Positions 18,459-27,921 of a stretch of 64,000 nt of DNA are shown here, piece after piece (position 1 is the first letter of the stretch; the number at the start of each line of letters is the position of its first letter). Origin of the DNA: Saccharospirillum sp. (lineage in GTDB: Bacteria > Pseudomonadota > Gammaproteobacteria > Pseudomonadales > Natronospirillaceae); contig JAIUML010000001.1 of assembly GCA_022565595.1 (NCBI GenBank), positions 62,001-126,000 of the forward strand. Reading direction: 5' to 3'. Below the pieces are notes generated by a model that was not told the origin of the DNA, searched no databases, and saw only the letters and a program-made list of their open reading frames with translations. The translations under genes were made by a program, and so were the position numbers.

Positions 18459-18959
18459 TCATTCTGGCGCCGACTCTTTGTTTCCCGGCAAGCTCTTGAG
18501 TCGCGCATGGTCAATGTCGACACCGACTGCGTATTCATACACCAGCTTGCCTCCAAGAAAACCGGTAACGGCGATTACACCAGCGGTAATAAAGGAGAGG
18601 TACACACCCCAGGGCCAGACAACGGTCGCCGGATCATCGACCCGCAACAGCCAATTCAGCGTGGCAAGCGACAGCAGCATGACGGCCAGAATGCCGTGAC
18701 ACCAGGCTGTGATCAACCTTCGTACTCTGGGTACAATGACCAGGTCAATCAGACCAACGGTGCCGGACACCCAACCGCCCAAAGCACCTATGCCGACGAG
18801 CCAGAGGCTGGCACGAGCCCAGAAAAAATCACCTGTCCACAGATAGGTCAGATCTGTTGCAACAAGCCCGAGCAGGGCAGCGACTGGAAAATGGATCAGA
18901 ACGGGGTGAATAGGGTGACCTTTAATGGCCATCCGGCTGGCTATGGGTTGCAAGGGCAT
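18459..18959 (-). CDS. DUF2231 membrane protein, antisense within oxidase cluster
   Basis: A 166-residue protein with four predicted helices and the DUF2231 opening IKGHPIHPVLIHFPVAALLGLVATDL. Its His residues in helix one recall haem-binding cytochrome b-type proteins. DUF2231 proteins recur beside cytochrome oxidase genes. It is transcribed against the cluster, between the CopD-like gene and subunit II, and its start codon lies 25 bases from the subunit II start, so the two share a divergent promoter region. Confidence 0.8.
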   Translation of the reverse strand: MPLQPIASRMAIKGHPIHPVLIHFPVAALLGLVATDLTYLWTGDFFWARASLWLVGIGALGGWVSGTVGLIDLVIVPRVRRLITAWCHGILAVMLLSLATLNWLLRVDDPATVVWPWGVYLSFITAGVIAVTGFLGGKLVYEYAVGVDIDHARLKSLPGNKESAPE

Positions 18960-18983
18960 AATGCCTCCTTTGGTCTAACTCGG

Positions 18984-19712
18984 GTGATCAGGGTACTGCG
19001 GTCACTCAACAGCAGCCTAGCAGGCGTTGGCGCTGTGGTCATCTCTTTGCTGCTGACGGCCTGCAGCGGCCCCTACTCCACCCTCGACCCAGCCGGGCCT
19101 GCCGCCCGCGATATAGCGGGCTTGTGGTGGGCCATGTTCGCTTTCTCCACACTGGTGTTGATTGGGGTAACAGCGCTGTGGATCTATGCCATACGGCGCC
19201 CTTCCTCACACCCGGACGAGAAGTCTGCTCAGGCATTTCAGAACCGATGGATTATCTGGGGAGGGCTTGCGCTGCCACTTGGCACCATTGCCCTGCTGTT
19301 GGCCTTCGGCATTCCGATCGGGCATCGAATGATGCCATTGCCGGCGGAATCCGGGGAGGTTTTGCAAATAGAAGTCACTGGCCATCAGTGGTGGTGGGCG
19401 GTGCATTACCCGGATCAGGCCATCGACCTCAGGGATGAAATCCATATCCCGGTGGGCACCCCCATTGATCTGGTTTTGCGCAGTAACGATGTGATTCATT
19501 CATTCTGGGTACCCCGCCTGGGCGGCAAGATGGACATGATTCCTGGCCATACCAATGTGCTGCGCCTCCAGGCAGACGAGCCTGGCGTCTATCGGGGCAG
19601 CTGTACCGAATTCTGTGGCCTCGGCCATGCCCACATGCAGTTCACCGTCACCGCACACACGGAAGATGACTTCGACCACTGGCAGCAACAAGCTCAGGAG
19701 AGCACAGAATGA
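18984..19712 (+). CDS. ctaC: Cytochrome c oxidase subunit II (CuA, lipoprotein)
   Basis: Subunit II takes electrons from cytochrome c through the CuA centre and passes them to subunit I. The C-terminal cupredoxin domain has the full set of CuA ligands in CTEFCGLGHAHM: Cys207, Glu209, Cys211, His215 and Met218; a further His lies in the DVIHSFWVP segment. Two membrane helices precede it. No fused cytochrome c domain is present (242 residues). I place the start at GTG 18984 because it gives a signal with lipobox LLTAC; the open frame extends much further upstream but antisense to DUF2231. The stop overlaps the subunit I start as ATGA. Confidence 0.9.
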   Translation: MIRVLRSLNSSLAGVGAVVISLLLTACSGPYSTLDPAGPAARDIAGLWWAMFAFSTLVLIGVTALWIYAIRRPSSHPDEKSAQAFQNRWIIWGGLALPLGTIALLLAFGIPIGHRMMPLPAESGEVLQIEVTGHQWWWAVHYPDQAIDLRDEIHIPVGTPIDLVLRSNDVIHSFWVPRLGGKMDMIPGHTNVLRLQADEPGVYRGSCTEFCGLGHAHMQFTVTAHTEDDFDHWQQQAQESTE

Positions 19713-22222
19713 CCAACAACCAGGGACAGTCAAAATTCGTTGATGAGTTGCAGCGCGTCTGGGCCAATCCACCGGGTTGGCGCAGCCTGTCGGCGGTCAA
19801 CCACAGCACCATCGGCTTGCGTTTTATGGTCACGGGGATGATCTTCTTTTTGATCGGTGGCGGTCTGGCCATGTTGGTGCGCACCCAACTGGCCTTGCCC
19901 GAGCAAGACCTGATCAGCGCCGAACTCTACAATCAGTACTTCACCATGCACGGCACGGTGATGATGTTTCTGTTTGCCATACCAGTGCTTGAAGGCCTGG
20001 CCATTTACATGATTCCCAAATTGATCGGTGCGCGCGACCTGGTGTTTCCACGCATCAGTTCATTGGGCTACTACTGCTACCTCTTTGGCGGCATCATTAT
20101 TTTGTCGAGCCTGTTTCTCGGCGTCGCGCCAGATTCCGGCTGGTTCATGTACACACCGCTAAGCAGCAGCACTTTTTCGCCTGGCCCCGGTTCCGATTTC
20201 TGGTTGCTGGGCATTACCTTTGTCGAAATCTCCGCCATGTCCGCTGGCATCGAACTCACGGTGTCCATCCTGCGTACCCGCGCGCCGGGCATGACACTGA
20301 GCAAGATGCCGATCTTCTGCTGGTACATTCTGGCCATGTCGCTGATGATCGTCTTCGGCTTTCCGCCACTGATTCTTGCCAGCATTCTGCTGGAACTGGA
20401 GCGAGCTGCAGGCATGCCGTTCTTCGATGTCGCAGGCGGTGGTGACCCGCTGCTGTGGCAACATCTGTTCTGGCTGTTCGGGCACCCCGAGGTGTACATC
20501 ATCTTCCTGCCCGCCGCTGGTATCGTATCGACGCTGATTCCAGTGTTTTCCGGCCGCCCTCTTGTCGGCTATCGCTGGATTGTGCTGTCCATCATTCTCA
20601 CCGGTTTCATCAGCTTCGGGCTCTGGGTACACCACATGTTCACTGTGGGCATTCCCCAGTTGGCGCAGGCTTTTTTCTCGGTAGCCAGCATGATGGTGGC
20701 CGTGCCTACGGCCATTCAGGTCTTCGCCTGGCTGGCCACTCTGTGGACGGGAAAGGTCGTGTTTCGGCTGCCCATGCTCTGGATCATGGGGTTCCTGGTC
20801 ATCTTCGTCTGCGGTGGCCTGACAGGGGTCATGCTGGCGCTGGTGCCGTTCAACTGGCAGGTGCACGACACCCATTTCGTTGTAGCACATATGCATTATG
20901 TCCTGGTCGGGGGCATGTTCTTCCCACTGATGGCGGGTCTGTACTACTGGTTGCCGCTGGTCTCCGGGCGCATGCCTTCGGAACGCATGGGCCAATGGGG
21001 CTTCTGGCTAACCTTTGTCGGATTCAATACCACCTTCTTGCTCATGCACCTCACCGGGCTGCTGGGTATGCCGCGTCGTGTTTATACCTATGAGGCCGGA
21101 CTCGGTTGGGACTGGTTGAATCTGCTGTCATCCATCGGTGGCTTTATCATGGCGGCCGGTGTGGTGATGATCCTGCTTGATTTGCTATTGCATTTTCACT
21201 TCGGCCGCAAGGCGTCGCGCAACCCCTGGCAGGCAGACACCCTTGAGTGGACTCTGCACCAGCCGCCGGCGCCTTACAACTTCGTGTCGCTACCCCACAT
21301 TCACTCTCGACATCCGCTGTGGGATGACCCGGAACTGGTTGATAGCCTGCAAGCTGGCGAAGGCAGCCTGACCCGCATTGACCACGGCCGGCGAGAGACC
21401 TGGGGCACCGATGCAGTAACCGCTGAGCCCCGAGAAATCTGCCACCTGCCAACCAATTCCTGGTGGCCACTGCTGGCCTCAGCAGCCCTTGCTCTGGTTT
21501 GCATCAGCTTGTTGTTGCGCTGGTATTCACTGGCAATTGTAGGTGTGATCCTGGCAGCGCTGCCGCTGTTTCGCTGGAGCTGGGAAAACGGTGGGCACCC
21601 TGATGCGGCAGCGCTGAGACGCGAACCTGAGGGAGAGCTGCCACTTGAGTCAAGAACAACAGACGGCCCCGGGCGCTGGGGTATGATCTTCACACTGATG
21701 GCAGACGGTGCACTCTACCTCTCGTTGTTGTTCGGCTGGTTTTACCTATGGACAGCCTCACCTCAATGGTCAGCACCCGATGCCGGGCCACTGAGCATCT
21801 GGGGCCTGGTACTCAGTGGCATTCTGCTGACGCTCGCCAGCTTGCGTTTTCATCAGCAAGCTCAGCGTCTGGCTCGCCGCGAGGAAACTGGTGTGCTCTC
21901 TGGGCTCTGGCAGGCGACGGGGCTTGGGGCGCTGCATGTGCTCTCACTGTTCGCTGTGCTCTGGCTGGCGCCCCTGGCCATTACCGAAAGCGCCCATGAT
22001 GCGGTGCTCTTTTTCATGTTGGCGTTTCTGCTGTTTCACAGTGCTCTGGCCGTCGTCATCACGGCACTCCAGGCCTGGCGCGCGCAACTCGGGTTTGTGA
22101 GTGCCCGCTTGCCTTATGAACCGCAAGTGGTCTGGCCATTCTGGCTATATACCACCGGTATTTTCTGGGTAAGCCTGGCGCTCTTTGTGCTACTGCCCAT
22201 GGCATGGGGGACGCCGTCATGA
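19709..22222 (+). CDS. ctaD: Cytochrome c oxidase subunit I fused to subunit III
   Basis: The 837-residue protein joins the catalytic haem-copper subunit I (about 1-560) to a C-terminal segment with further helices like a reduced subunit III (about 640-837). Seen in subunit I: MHGTVMMFLFAIP (low-spin haem His), FGHPEVYIIFLP with His259 and the Tyr of the HPEVY cross-link, VHHMFT (CuB ligands) and HDTHFVVAHMHYVL (haem ligands). The Glu of HPEVY marks an A-type oxidase. The III-like part has GRWGMIFTLMADGALYLSLLFGWFYLW. Fused I+III forms are known, for example in Thermus caa3. It overlaps ctaC and the next gene by ATGA. Confidence 0.93.
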   Translation: MTNNQGQSKFVDELQRVWANPPGWRSLSAVNHSTIGLRFMVTGMIFFLIGGGLAMLVRTQLALPEQDLISAELYNQYFTMHGTVMMFLFAIPVLEGLAIYMIPKLIGARDLVFPRISSLGYYCYLFGGIIILSSLFLGVAPDSGWFMYTPLSSSTFSPGPGSDFWLLGITFVEISAMSAGIELTVSILRTRAPGMTLSKMPIFCWYILAMSLMIVFGFPPLILASILLELERAAGMPFFDVAGGGDPLLWQHLFWLFGHPEVYIIFLPAAGIVSTLIPVFSGRPLVGYRWIVLSIILTGFISFGLWVHHMFTVGIPQLAQAFFSVASMMVAVPTAIQVFAWLATLWTGKVVFRLPMLWIMGFLVIFVCGGLTGVMLALVPFNWQVHDTHFVVAHMHYVLVGGMFFPLMAGLYYWLPLVSGRMPSERMGQWGFWLTFVGFNTTFLLMHLTGLLGMPRRVYTYEAGLGWDWLNLLSSIGGFIMAAGVVMILLDLLLHFHFGRKASRNPWQADTLEWTLHQPPAPYNFVSLPHIHSRHPLWDDPELVDSLQAGEGSLTRIDHGRRETWGTDAVTAEPREICHLPTNSWWPLLASAALALVCISLLLRWYSLAIVGVILAALPLFRWSWENGGHPDAAALRREPEGELPLESRTTDGPGRWGMIFTLMADGALYLSLLFGWFYLWTASPQWSAPDAGPLSIWGLVLSGILLTLASLRFHQQAQRLARREETGVLSGLWQATGLGALHVLSLFAVLWLAPLAITESAHDAVLFFMLAFLLFHSALAVVITALQAWRAQLGFVSARLPYEPQVVWPFWLYTTGIFWVSLALFVLLPMAWGTPS

Positions 22223-22632
22223 CCGAGCCCAACAATGTCGACCAGAATACCCTCGGCAACAGGACCTTCTTGAGGCTTTCGACCGGGCACCCGGCGCAAC
22301 TGGTAATCGGGCTAACAGTCTGGTGTGTCTGGTTTGTGGCAGTCTATGGCGGCCTGTCAGTCGCTTGCGAACTGGCAGCCCCGGATCCGGCTCAAGGTGC
22401 CTTTAATGCCATCAATATAACGCTTATCCTGATCACTATATTAACCATCCTCGGCCTGATCTGGGGTGCCTGGGCATGCTGGAAAAGCACAGCAAGCCGC
22501 ACCCATCTTACCGACCCTTCGGGCAGGCAGGCCTGGTTTATTGCTCGCATTTCTGCCAGCTTGTATACACTTTCCGCTGTTGCCGCGCTCATCGCTATAG
22601 GGCCACTGCTCGCACTGCCACCATGCCTTTGA
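22219..22632 (+). CDS. Small three-helix membrane protein of the oxidase cluster
   Basis: A 137-residue protein with hydrophobic segments at about 26-48, 65-88 and 110-133. I do not recognise the family. The ATG at 22219 overlaps the ctaD stop (ATGA). Its own end overlaps the ctaG start by ten bases, so it is translationally coupled within the oxidase operon. It may be an accessory oxidase subunit (a IV-like protein) or an assembly factor. Confidence 0.65.
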   Translation: MTEPNNVDQNTLGNRTFLRLSTGHPAQLVIGLTVWCVWFVAVYGGLSVACELAAPDPAQGAFNAINITLILITILTILGLIWGAWACWKSTASRTHLTDPSGRQAWFIARISASLYTLSAVAALIAIGPLLALPPCL

Positions 22633-23462
22633 AGAGACCAGCACTGGGCGTCGCATTCGCCCTTGTCACAACACTCTGGTGCCTACCCATGACAGGGTGG
22701 GCACATGACCCCATCACCAGTGAGGGTTCAGCACGCTGGGTGGGCGCTCTTAACCTCTTGCTGCTGGGGGGGCTTTGGGTACTCTATCTGGTCGGGCAGC
22801 GCCGACACGCTCCCCCCCTCTGGCGTGCGATCCTGTTTCACGTCACTACTGCGCTAGCGCTGATCACCCTGATGGGCCCGCTGGATCACTGGGCCGAAAC
22901 CAGCACGTCTGCCCATATGGTACAGCACATGCTGATCATGGTGATCATTGGGCCCTTCTGGGTTCTGTCCCGCCCGTTTCCGCAGTGGTTTCACGCGGGT
23001 TTCAAGTATCAAACCGGTTGGCACCGTATCGTGCGCATCAGTCAGTACCCACTGACTCTGGCCTATGCACATGCGGCCGCCATCTGGTTCTGGCACCTGC
23101 CCAGACCTTATATGCTTGCTGTCGAGAACCCCTGGTGGCACTGGGTGGAACACCTTTGCTTCCTGCTGACGGCGGTCGGTTTCTGGTGGGCAGTTCTGCT
23201 GAGTGGTCGACACACACGCCCCTTCGCCCTGCTCGCCGTGCTGTTCACTCTGATGCACACCGGCTTTCTCGGAGCAGTCCTCACCTTCGCCAATACCGTA
23301 CTCTATGGCGAGGCACGAAGCATTCAGGATCAACAATTGGCAGGACTGAGCATGTGGGTCGGCGGCGGCATCCCCTACCTGATCGCCGCAGTCTGGGTCG
23401 GCCATCAGTGGCTGAGCGACCTTGAGCGCCGCCTGCAGACAGCAGAAATAGCCAGAAGGTAA
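22623..23462 (+). CDS. ctaG: Cytochrome c oxidase assembly protein CtaG (caa3 type)
   Basis: A 279-residue polytopic membrane protein of the caa3_CtaG family, involved in CuA/CuB assembly in Bacillus-type oxidases. It has a cleavable-looking N-terminal signal (LVTTLWCLPMTGWAHDP) and then GPLDHWAETSTSAHMVQHMLIMVIIGPF, WFWHLPRPYMLAVENPWWHWVEHLCFLLTAV and DQQLAGLSMWVGGGIPYL, with many conserved His in helices. The ATG at 22623 starts inside the preceding gene. It is the last gene before a strong hairpin. Confidence 0.9.
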   Translation: MPLKRPALGVAFALVTTLWCLPMTGWAHDPITSEGSARWVGALNLLLLGGLWVLYLVGQRRHAPPLWRAILFHVTTALALITLMGPLDHWAETSTSAHMVQHMLIMVIIGPFWVLSRPFPQWFHAGFKYQTGWHRIVRISQYPLTLAYAHAAAIWFWHLPRPYMLAVENPWWHWVEHLCFLLTAVGFWWAVLLSGRHTRPFALLAVLFTLMHTGFLGAVLTFANTVLYGEARSIQDQQLAGLSMWVGGGIPYLIAAVWVGHQWLSDLERRLQTAEIARR

Positions 23463-23463
23463 A

Positions 23464-23499
23464 AACCCCTGACCAGCAATCTCGCACCGGTCAGGGGTT
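23464..23499. terminator. Bidirectional terminator, ctaG / exaC
   Basis: AACCCCTGACC (23464-23474) and GGTCAGGGGTT (23489-23499) form a perfect 11-bp stem with a 14-base loop between convergent genes. On the minus strand it is followed by TTTTTA, so it should end exaC transcription efficiently. Confidence 0.8.
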
Positions 23500-23531
23500 G
23501 TATAGTGCTTACGGCCGTCAGCGGTGGGCGA

Positions 23532-25043
23532 TCAGAAGAAGCCCATGGGGTTGATGTCGTAGCTGACCAGCAGGTTCTTGGTTTGCTGGTAGTGGTTGAG
23601 CATCATCTTGTGGTTCTCGCGACCCACGCCGGATTTCTTGTAACCACCAAAGGCCGCATGAGCCGGGTAATGGTGATAGCAATTGGTCCACACTCGGCCC
23701 GCCTCGATACCGCGACCCAGACGATAGGCACGGTTCATGTCACGCGTCCACAAGCCGGCACCGAGGCCAAACTCGGAATCGTTGGCAATGGCCAGGGCTT
23801 CGGCCTCGTCCTTGAAGGTAGTGACGGAAACAACAGGCCCGAAAATTTCCTCCTGGAAGACGCGCATCTTGTTGTGGCCCTTCATCAAGGTCGGCTGAAT
23901 GTAGTAGCCGGTATCCATGGAGCCTTCCTTGTCGCCACCGAGCAGGAACTCAGCACCTTCTTCGCGACCAATGGCAAAGTACCCCATGATCTTGTCGAAC
24001 TGCTCCTGAGAGGCCTGGGCCCCAACCATGACTTCGGTATCGAGCGGGTTGCCACGCTTGATCTGATTGGTGCGCTCGATTACCAGCTCCATAAAGCGGT
24101 CGTAGATGCTCTCCTGCACCAGCAAACGCGATGGGCAGGTGCAGACTTCGCCCTGGTTGAAGAAGGCCAGCACCACCCCTTCGACGCACTTGCTGAGGTA
24201 GGCGTCTTCGTTCTGCATCACATCTTCGAAATAGATGTTGGGTGACTTGCCGCCAAGCTCGACGGTCGAAGGAATGATGTTCTCGGCCGCGCACTTGAGA
24301 ATATGAGAGCCCACAGGTGTAGAGCCGGTAAAGGCAATTTTGGCAATGCGCTTGCTGGTGGCAAGAGCCTGACCGGCTTCGGCGCCATAGCCATTGACAA
24401 CATTCAGCACGCCCGGTGGCAGCAGGTCTTCAATCAGTTCCACGAACTTGAGAATGGACCAGGGCGTTTGCTCGGCCGGCTTGAGAATGGTGCAATTACC
24501 GGCCGCCAGAGCGGGTGCCAGTTTCCACGCCGCCATCAACAGCGGGAAGTTCCAAGGGATAATCTGCCCGACAACCCCCAGCGGCTCATGGAAATGGTAG
24601 GCCACGGTGTTGTTGTCGATTTCACCGATGGAGCCTTCCTGAGCGCGGATGGCACCGGCAAAGTAACGAAAGTGGTCCACGGCAAGGGGAACGTCCGCAT
24701 TCAGCGTCTCGCGCACGGCCTTGCCGTTGTCCCAGGTCTCGGCGACAGCAATCATCTCCAGGTTCTGCTCCAGCCGATCGGCGATTTTCAGCAGAATGTT
24801 GGAACGTGCAGTCACCGAGGTTGCGCCCCAGCCGGCTTTGGCGGCATGGGCGGCATCCAGTGCCAGTTCAATGTCTTCGGCGGTTGAACGCGGAATTTCG
24901 CAAAAGGCTTCGCCATTGGTGGGCGAGACATTACTGAAATACTGCCCTTTGACAGGCGCCGTCCACTTGCCACCAATGAAGTTCTCGTAGCGAGGTTTGA
25001 CGGATACGATGGAATCGGTAGAACCAGGTTGTGCATAGATCAT
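23532..25043 (-). CDS. exaC: NAD-dependent acetaldehyde dehydrogenase ExaC
   Basis: ExaC oxidises acetaldehyde to acetate in ethanol catabolism. The 503 residues match Pseudomonas ExaC closely in recognisable blocks: MIYAQPG start, [81 protein letters not shown] and [13 protein letters not shown] at the end. The catalytic cysteine is Cys301 or Cys303 in CTC. It is divergent from a LuxR-type response regulator, as in the Pseudomonas exa/ped regulon. No PQQ alcohol dehydrogenase is in the window. Confidence 0.92.
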   Translation of the reverse strand: MIYAQPGSTDSIVSVKPRYENFIGGKWTAPVKGQYFSNVSPTNGEAFCEIPRSTAEDIELALDAAHAAKAGWGATSVTARSNILLKIADRLEQNLEMIAVAETWDNGKAVRETLNADVPLAVDHFRYFAGAIRAQEGSIGEIDNNTVAYHFHEPLGVVGQIIPWNFPLLMAAWKLAPALAAGNCTILKPAEQTPWSILKFVELIEDLLPPGVLNVVNGYGAEAGQALATSKRIAKIAFTGSTPVGSHILKCAAENIIPSTVELGGKSPNIYFEDVMQNEDAYLSKCVEGVVLAFFNQGEVCTCPSRLLVQESIYDRFMELVIERTNQIKRGNPLDTEVMVGAQASQEQFDKIMGYFAIGREEGAEFLLGGDKEGSMDTGYYIQPTLMKGHNKMRVFQEEIFGPVVSVTTFKDEAEALAIANDSEFGLGAGLWTRDMNRAYRLGRGIEAGRVWTNCYHHYPAHAAFGGYKKSGVGRENHKMMLNHYQQTKNLLVSYDINPMGFF

Positions 25044-25252
25044 GACTTGAGCCTCGATGTTGTTGTTATCGCCTCCGGCATTGCGGAGCGTGGGTTGATA
25101 CTAGGCTCACAGCAGGGGCGCCGACCATTCGGCTCAGGGGGGATTTTATTGCAACTTTGGTATTAAGTCTTTGCGCTATGGTGAAGCTTTTTGGTGTGCG
25201 ATTCTTTTACCGACTGTGCTAAAGTCACTGCAAAACAAGACTCTATACGCCT

Positions 25253-25909
25253 GTGTATACCATACTGATTGCCGACGACCATCCGCTGTTTCGAGACGCC
25301 ATGATTCAGGTTCTTCAACGCCTGTATGAAGGCTGTGAGCTGCTGCAAGCAGACGATTTCGACGCCGCCATGGAGGTAGCACAAGATCAACCGGAGCTGG
25401 ATCTCGTCCTGCTCGACCTCAACATGCCGGGAATGAATGGCTTGAATGGCCTCAAGGCACTTCGCCAACAGGCCCCTACTCTACCGGTGGCGATCATTTC
25501 CGCCGAAACGGACAAGAGCATCGTGATGCAGTCCATTGCCCTGGGTGCCGTGGGCTACCTGAATAAATCCGCTCCCAGGGAGAAACTTGACCAGGCGCTG
25601 GAACTGATACTTGCCGGCAACATCTACATTCCACCAGACATCATGCAGGCACCGGAAAGCCCCCAACCGGACCACGGCCTCCAGGCCACGCCTCAACAAC
25701 TGCACAGCTTGACGCGCAAGCAATTATTGGTACTGCAGAACATGCTCACCGGTGCATCGAACAAGCAGATCGCCTACGAACTCAACATAGCCGAGGCCAC
25801 GGTCAAGGCTCATGTGTCGGCCATATTGGCCAAACTCAATGTTTCCAACCGTGTCCAGGCAATGTTATTAGCACGAGATATCGACTTCTCGGACTACCTG
25901 AAACGCTGA
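25253..25909 (+). CDS. LuxR/NarL-type response regulator, AgmR/ErbR-like
   Basis: A 218-residue response regulator. The receiver domain has Asp8-Asp9 (ADDHPLFRD), phosphoacceptor Asp55 (LLDLNMPGMNG) and Lys in LNKSAP. The NarL-type helix-turn-helix reads LTRKQLLVLQNMLTGASNKQIAYELNIAEATVKAHVSAIL. The domain sequences resemble AgmR/ErbR (ExaE), which controls alcohol oxidation in Pseudomonas; the divergent exaC supports this. The start is GTG at 25253 (MYTILIADDH); no strong ribosome-binding site is seen. No histidine kinase is adjacent, so its partner lies elsewhere. Confidence 0.85.
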   Translation: MYTILIADDHPLFRDAMIQVLQRLYEGCELLQADDFDAAMEVAQDQPELDLVLLDLNMPGMNGLNGLKALRQQAPTLPVAIISAETDKSIVMQSIALGAVGYLNKSAPREKLDQALELILAGNIYIPPDIMQAPESPQPDHGLQATPQQLHSLTRKQLLVLQNMLTGASNKQIAYELNIAEATVKAHVSAILAKLNVSNRVQAMLLARDIDFSDYLKR

Positions 25910-25919
25910 TGCTTCATCG

Positions 25920-27539
25920 CTAAAGACGCGTCACAGTGATCTTGAATTCTTCTGATATGGCTCGATTGCTGTTAATCGCAGCATCACGAAGACCGGTTGC
26001 ATCCACATGCACATACAACCGGTTGGGCCGAGTATCGGCTTCAAGTTCAAACTGCAGAAAACATTCGGTGGCTTCTTCGATCACTATAGCTGAGCTATTA
26101 TCAAAGGGGTTATTAGCTGCTTGCTCAACTGGAAGCTCACGAACATCCCAATCCCACTCGTAACCTTTTACACGAATGGGTGGTGGGTCGAATACAGCAC
26201 AGCGATAACCACTGATGTCAAAACGGTAACGACCAGGCCCAGCAATAAGCTGATAGTAACTGTCGGTATTCTTGTCTGTTCCCCATACCACACCGACTTG
26301 CACAGAATTTTCACCCACAACCAATGGGTAGGGATCTTTCGGCAGGCCATCGCTCAAGCGGAACATGCTCAGGCGCTCAATCATCTTGTCCACTGAACTG
26401 GTAAAACGAAGATTATAGCGTGCTTTCCCGGTAATGGGGCGCACCATGATTTGAATAAACGAGCTGGAGCTGCCGCTGGCTGAACGCAAAGCTGTTCCCC
26501 CTGGTTGGCTGGAAAATGCAATATTGGCGTTTTGACCATTACCCTCAAAGTAGGCAAGAAAACCATAAGACCCTGAATAAAGGACATTGACAGGGACATC
26601 TTTAGGGATACTCGCCTGTACTGGAACGCCTTCCAGCATGCCACCCTCGCAAAGTACACCGGCATAAATACAAATGGTGCCCGCAACACGGTTGGTACCG
26701 ATGTCACCAATACTGATCACACGTTTGAATTCCTGCTCGAGCTGTTCACGAGCTTGAGTAATCAAAGAGGCTTCGTTTTCCTGCACCTCCTGAAACAATT
26801 TCTCCAGTACGGTACGACCCGGCCCTGGTGGCCAGTCGACGTAGTAACCGGCATCGTACTGAGCAAATTCGTCTGCGAGTTGGTCAACCTCTTCTTGTGT
26901 CAATTCCAGGCTGGCCATGGCGGCAGAATACAAAAGCAGGATGTAGCTATCACGGTCGGTATTGGCATCTATGCTATCCAGCAGGTTAAGATGTTCCGGA
27001 GGTGTCAGTAACCCAAACCAGTCAGCAAAGTAGCTGTCTGCATATTCTCGCAATTCGTCGTAGCTGTAACCATCTGGCATCCAGTATTCTATGTAACGGG
27101 CGATGATGTGAGTAAAAAGATTCACATTGCCTACTCGCTCGGTATCCGATACGAGCATCGCTGCACGCAGAGCAAAGGGTTCCGCAGAATAGCTACCGCT
27201 GATCTCGTTAAAGTAATGGCCAGTAACAGTGACCATGGCCAGGCCTTCCCAACCGATGCCTTCAAAGCTGATCTTGCCATCACTCTGTGTGGTGGTTGAC
27301 CAGGTTAACCCCGTCGGAGCGCCTTCATCGTCAAACTCTTCGACCAGGACAGTTGCACCGTTTTGAAAGGGACCCTTTTGGGCGTAACCTTCCCCGATTT
27401 TGGGTACCAGAGGCCCCGAGCTGTTCGCTCCATTATTGTTATTCTGGTTGTTGTCCGATTGTGCGCCGCTGCTATCGCAACTTGTGATGGCAATAGTGGA
27501 AAATATAGCGATCAGTAGAGTAGATAAAATACCTTTCAT
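25920..27539 (-). CDS. Large secreted lipoprotein of unknown function
   Basis: A 539-residue protein with a lipoprotein signal (KGILSTLLIAIFSTIAITSC, Cys about 21) followed by an Asn-rich linker (SDNNQNNNNGANSS). A segment YAQKGPFQNGATVLVEEF looks like the carboxypeptidase-regulatory-like repeat common in surface lipoproteins; a helical middle part (about 110-260) and a beta-rich C-terminal half with two possible Cys-linked loops follow. I do not recognise a catalytic motif. The ATG at 27539 has GAGGAT upstream; an upstream in-frame start lacks support. It is convergent with the response regulator (10-base gap). Confidence 0.75.
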   Translation of the reverse strand: MKGILSTLLIAIFSTIAITSCDSSGAQSDNNQNNNNGANSSGPLVPKIGEGYAQKGPFQNGATVLVEEFDDEGAPTGLTWSTTTQSDGKISFEGIGWEGLAMVTVTGHYFNEISGSYSAEPFALRAAMLVSDTERVGNVNLFTHIIARYIEYWMPDGYSYDELREYADSYFADWFGLLTPPEHLNLLDSIDANTDRDSYILLLYSAAMASLELTQEEVDQLADEFAQYDAGYYVDWPPGPGRTVLEKLFQEVQENEASLITQAREQLEQEFKRVISIGDIGTNRVAGTICIYAGVLCEGGMLEGVPVQASIPKDVPVNVLYSGSYGFLAYFEGNGQNANIAFSSQPGGTALRSASGSSSSFIQIMVRPITGKARYNLRFTSSVDKMIERLSMFRLSDGLPKDPYPLVVGENSVQVGVVWGTDKNTDSYYQLIAGPGRYRFDISGYRCAVFDPPPIRVKGYEWDWDVRELPVEQAANNPFDNSSAIVIEEATECFLQFELEADTRPNRLYVHVDATGLRDAAINSNRAISEEFKITVTRL

Positions 27540-27921
27540 GGCACCATCCTCTGAGTACCTTAAGACAACTGTCATCCCTCAAGTGCAAATGGAGAACGCC
27601 CTGGGACTCCAGAACCGGAAAAGAAAATTTACAGTGAACGGTCCAACTATATTCCAAAGCACACCCGGCTCAAGCATTTAATTGCTGAGGGTTAGCCTTA
27701 ATTCTTCTAAAGGGTGTGAACCAACAGCTGTTTCAGTTATTTAACTACCCTTCACGGCGGTGCGTTCTCTGAAAGAGACTAAGAGGCACCCTTAAGCGCA
27801 ATTAAAACGAAATCAGACCGTCTATATTAGTAGAGAAGACTATAGAGTTGTGAATTACTCGAACCGCTCATGCCTAGAGCTGAAGGGTTGGGCACGCATC
27901 GCGTACCCAACCAGCCAGGGA
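27540..27921. other. Intergenic region upstream of the lipoprotein
   Basis: These 382 bases lie between the lipoprotein start and the cupin stop, both on the minus strand. The part next to the lipoprotein should hold its promoter, but no confident -35/-10 pair is seen. The only clear structure is the hairpin at 27886-27912. Small open frames here have no coding features. Confidence 0.5.
27886..27912 (-). terminator. Hairpin after the cupin gene
   Basis: GGTTGGG and CCCAACC form a stem that continues, after one mismatch, through ACGC/GCGT to an ATC loop. It is 10 bases past the cupin stop codon. No T tract follows on the minus strand. Confidence 0.5.

Noticed and set aside
18348-18983. Long N-terminal extension of the subunit II frame
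   Set aside because: It runs antisense through the DUF2231 gene and has no signal or domain; a lipoprotein signal starts at the GTG at 18984.
25044-25252. Sigma-54 promoter for exaC
   Set aside because: No TGGC-N9-TTGC-type pair was found on the minus strand.
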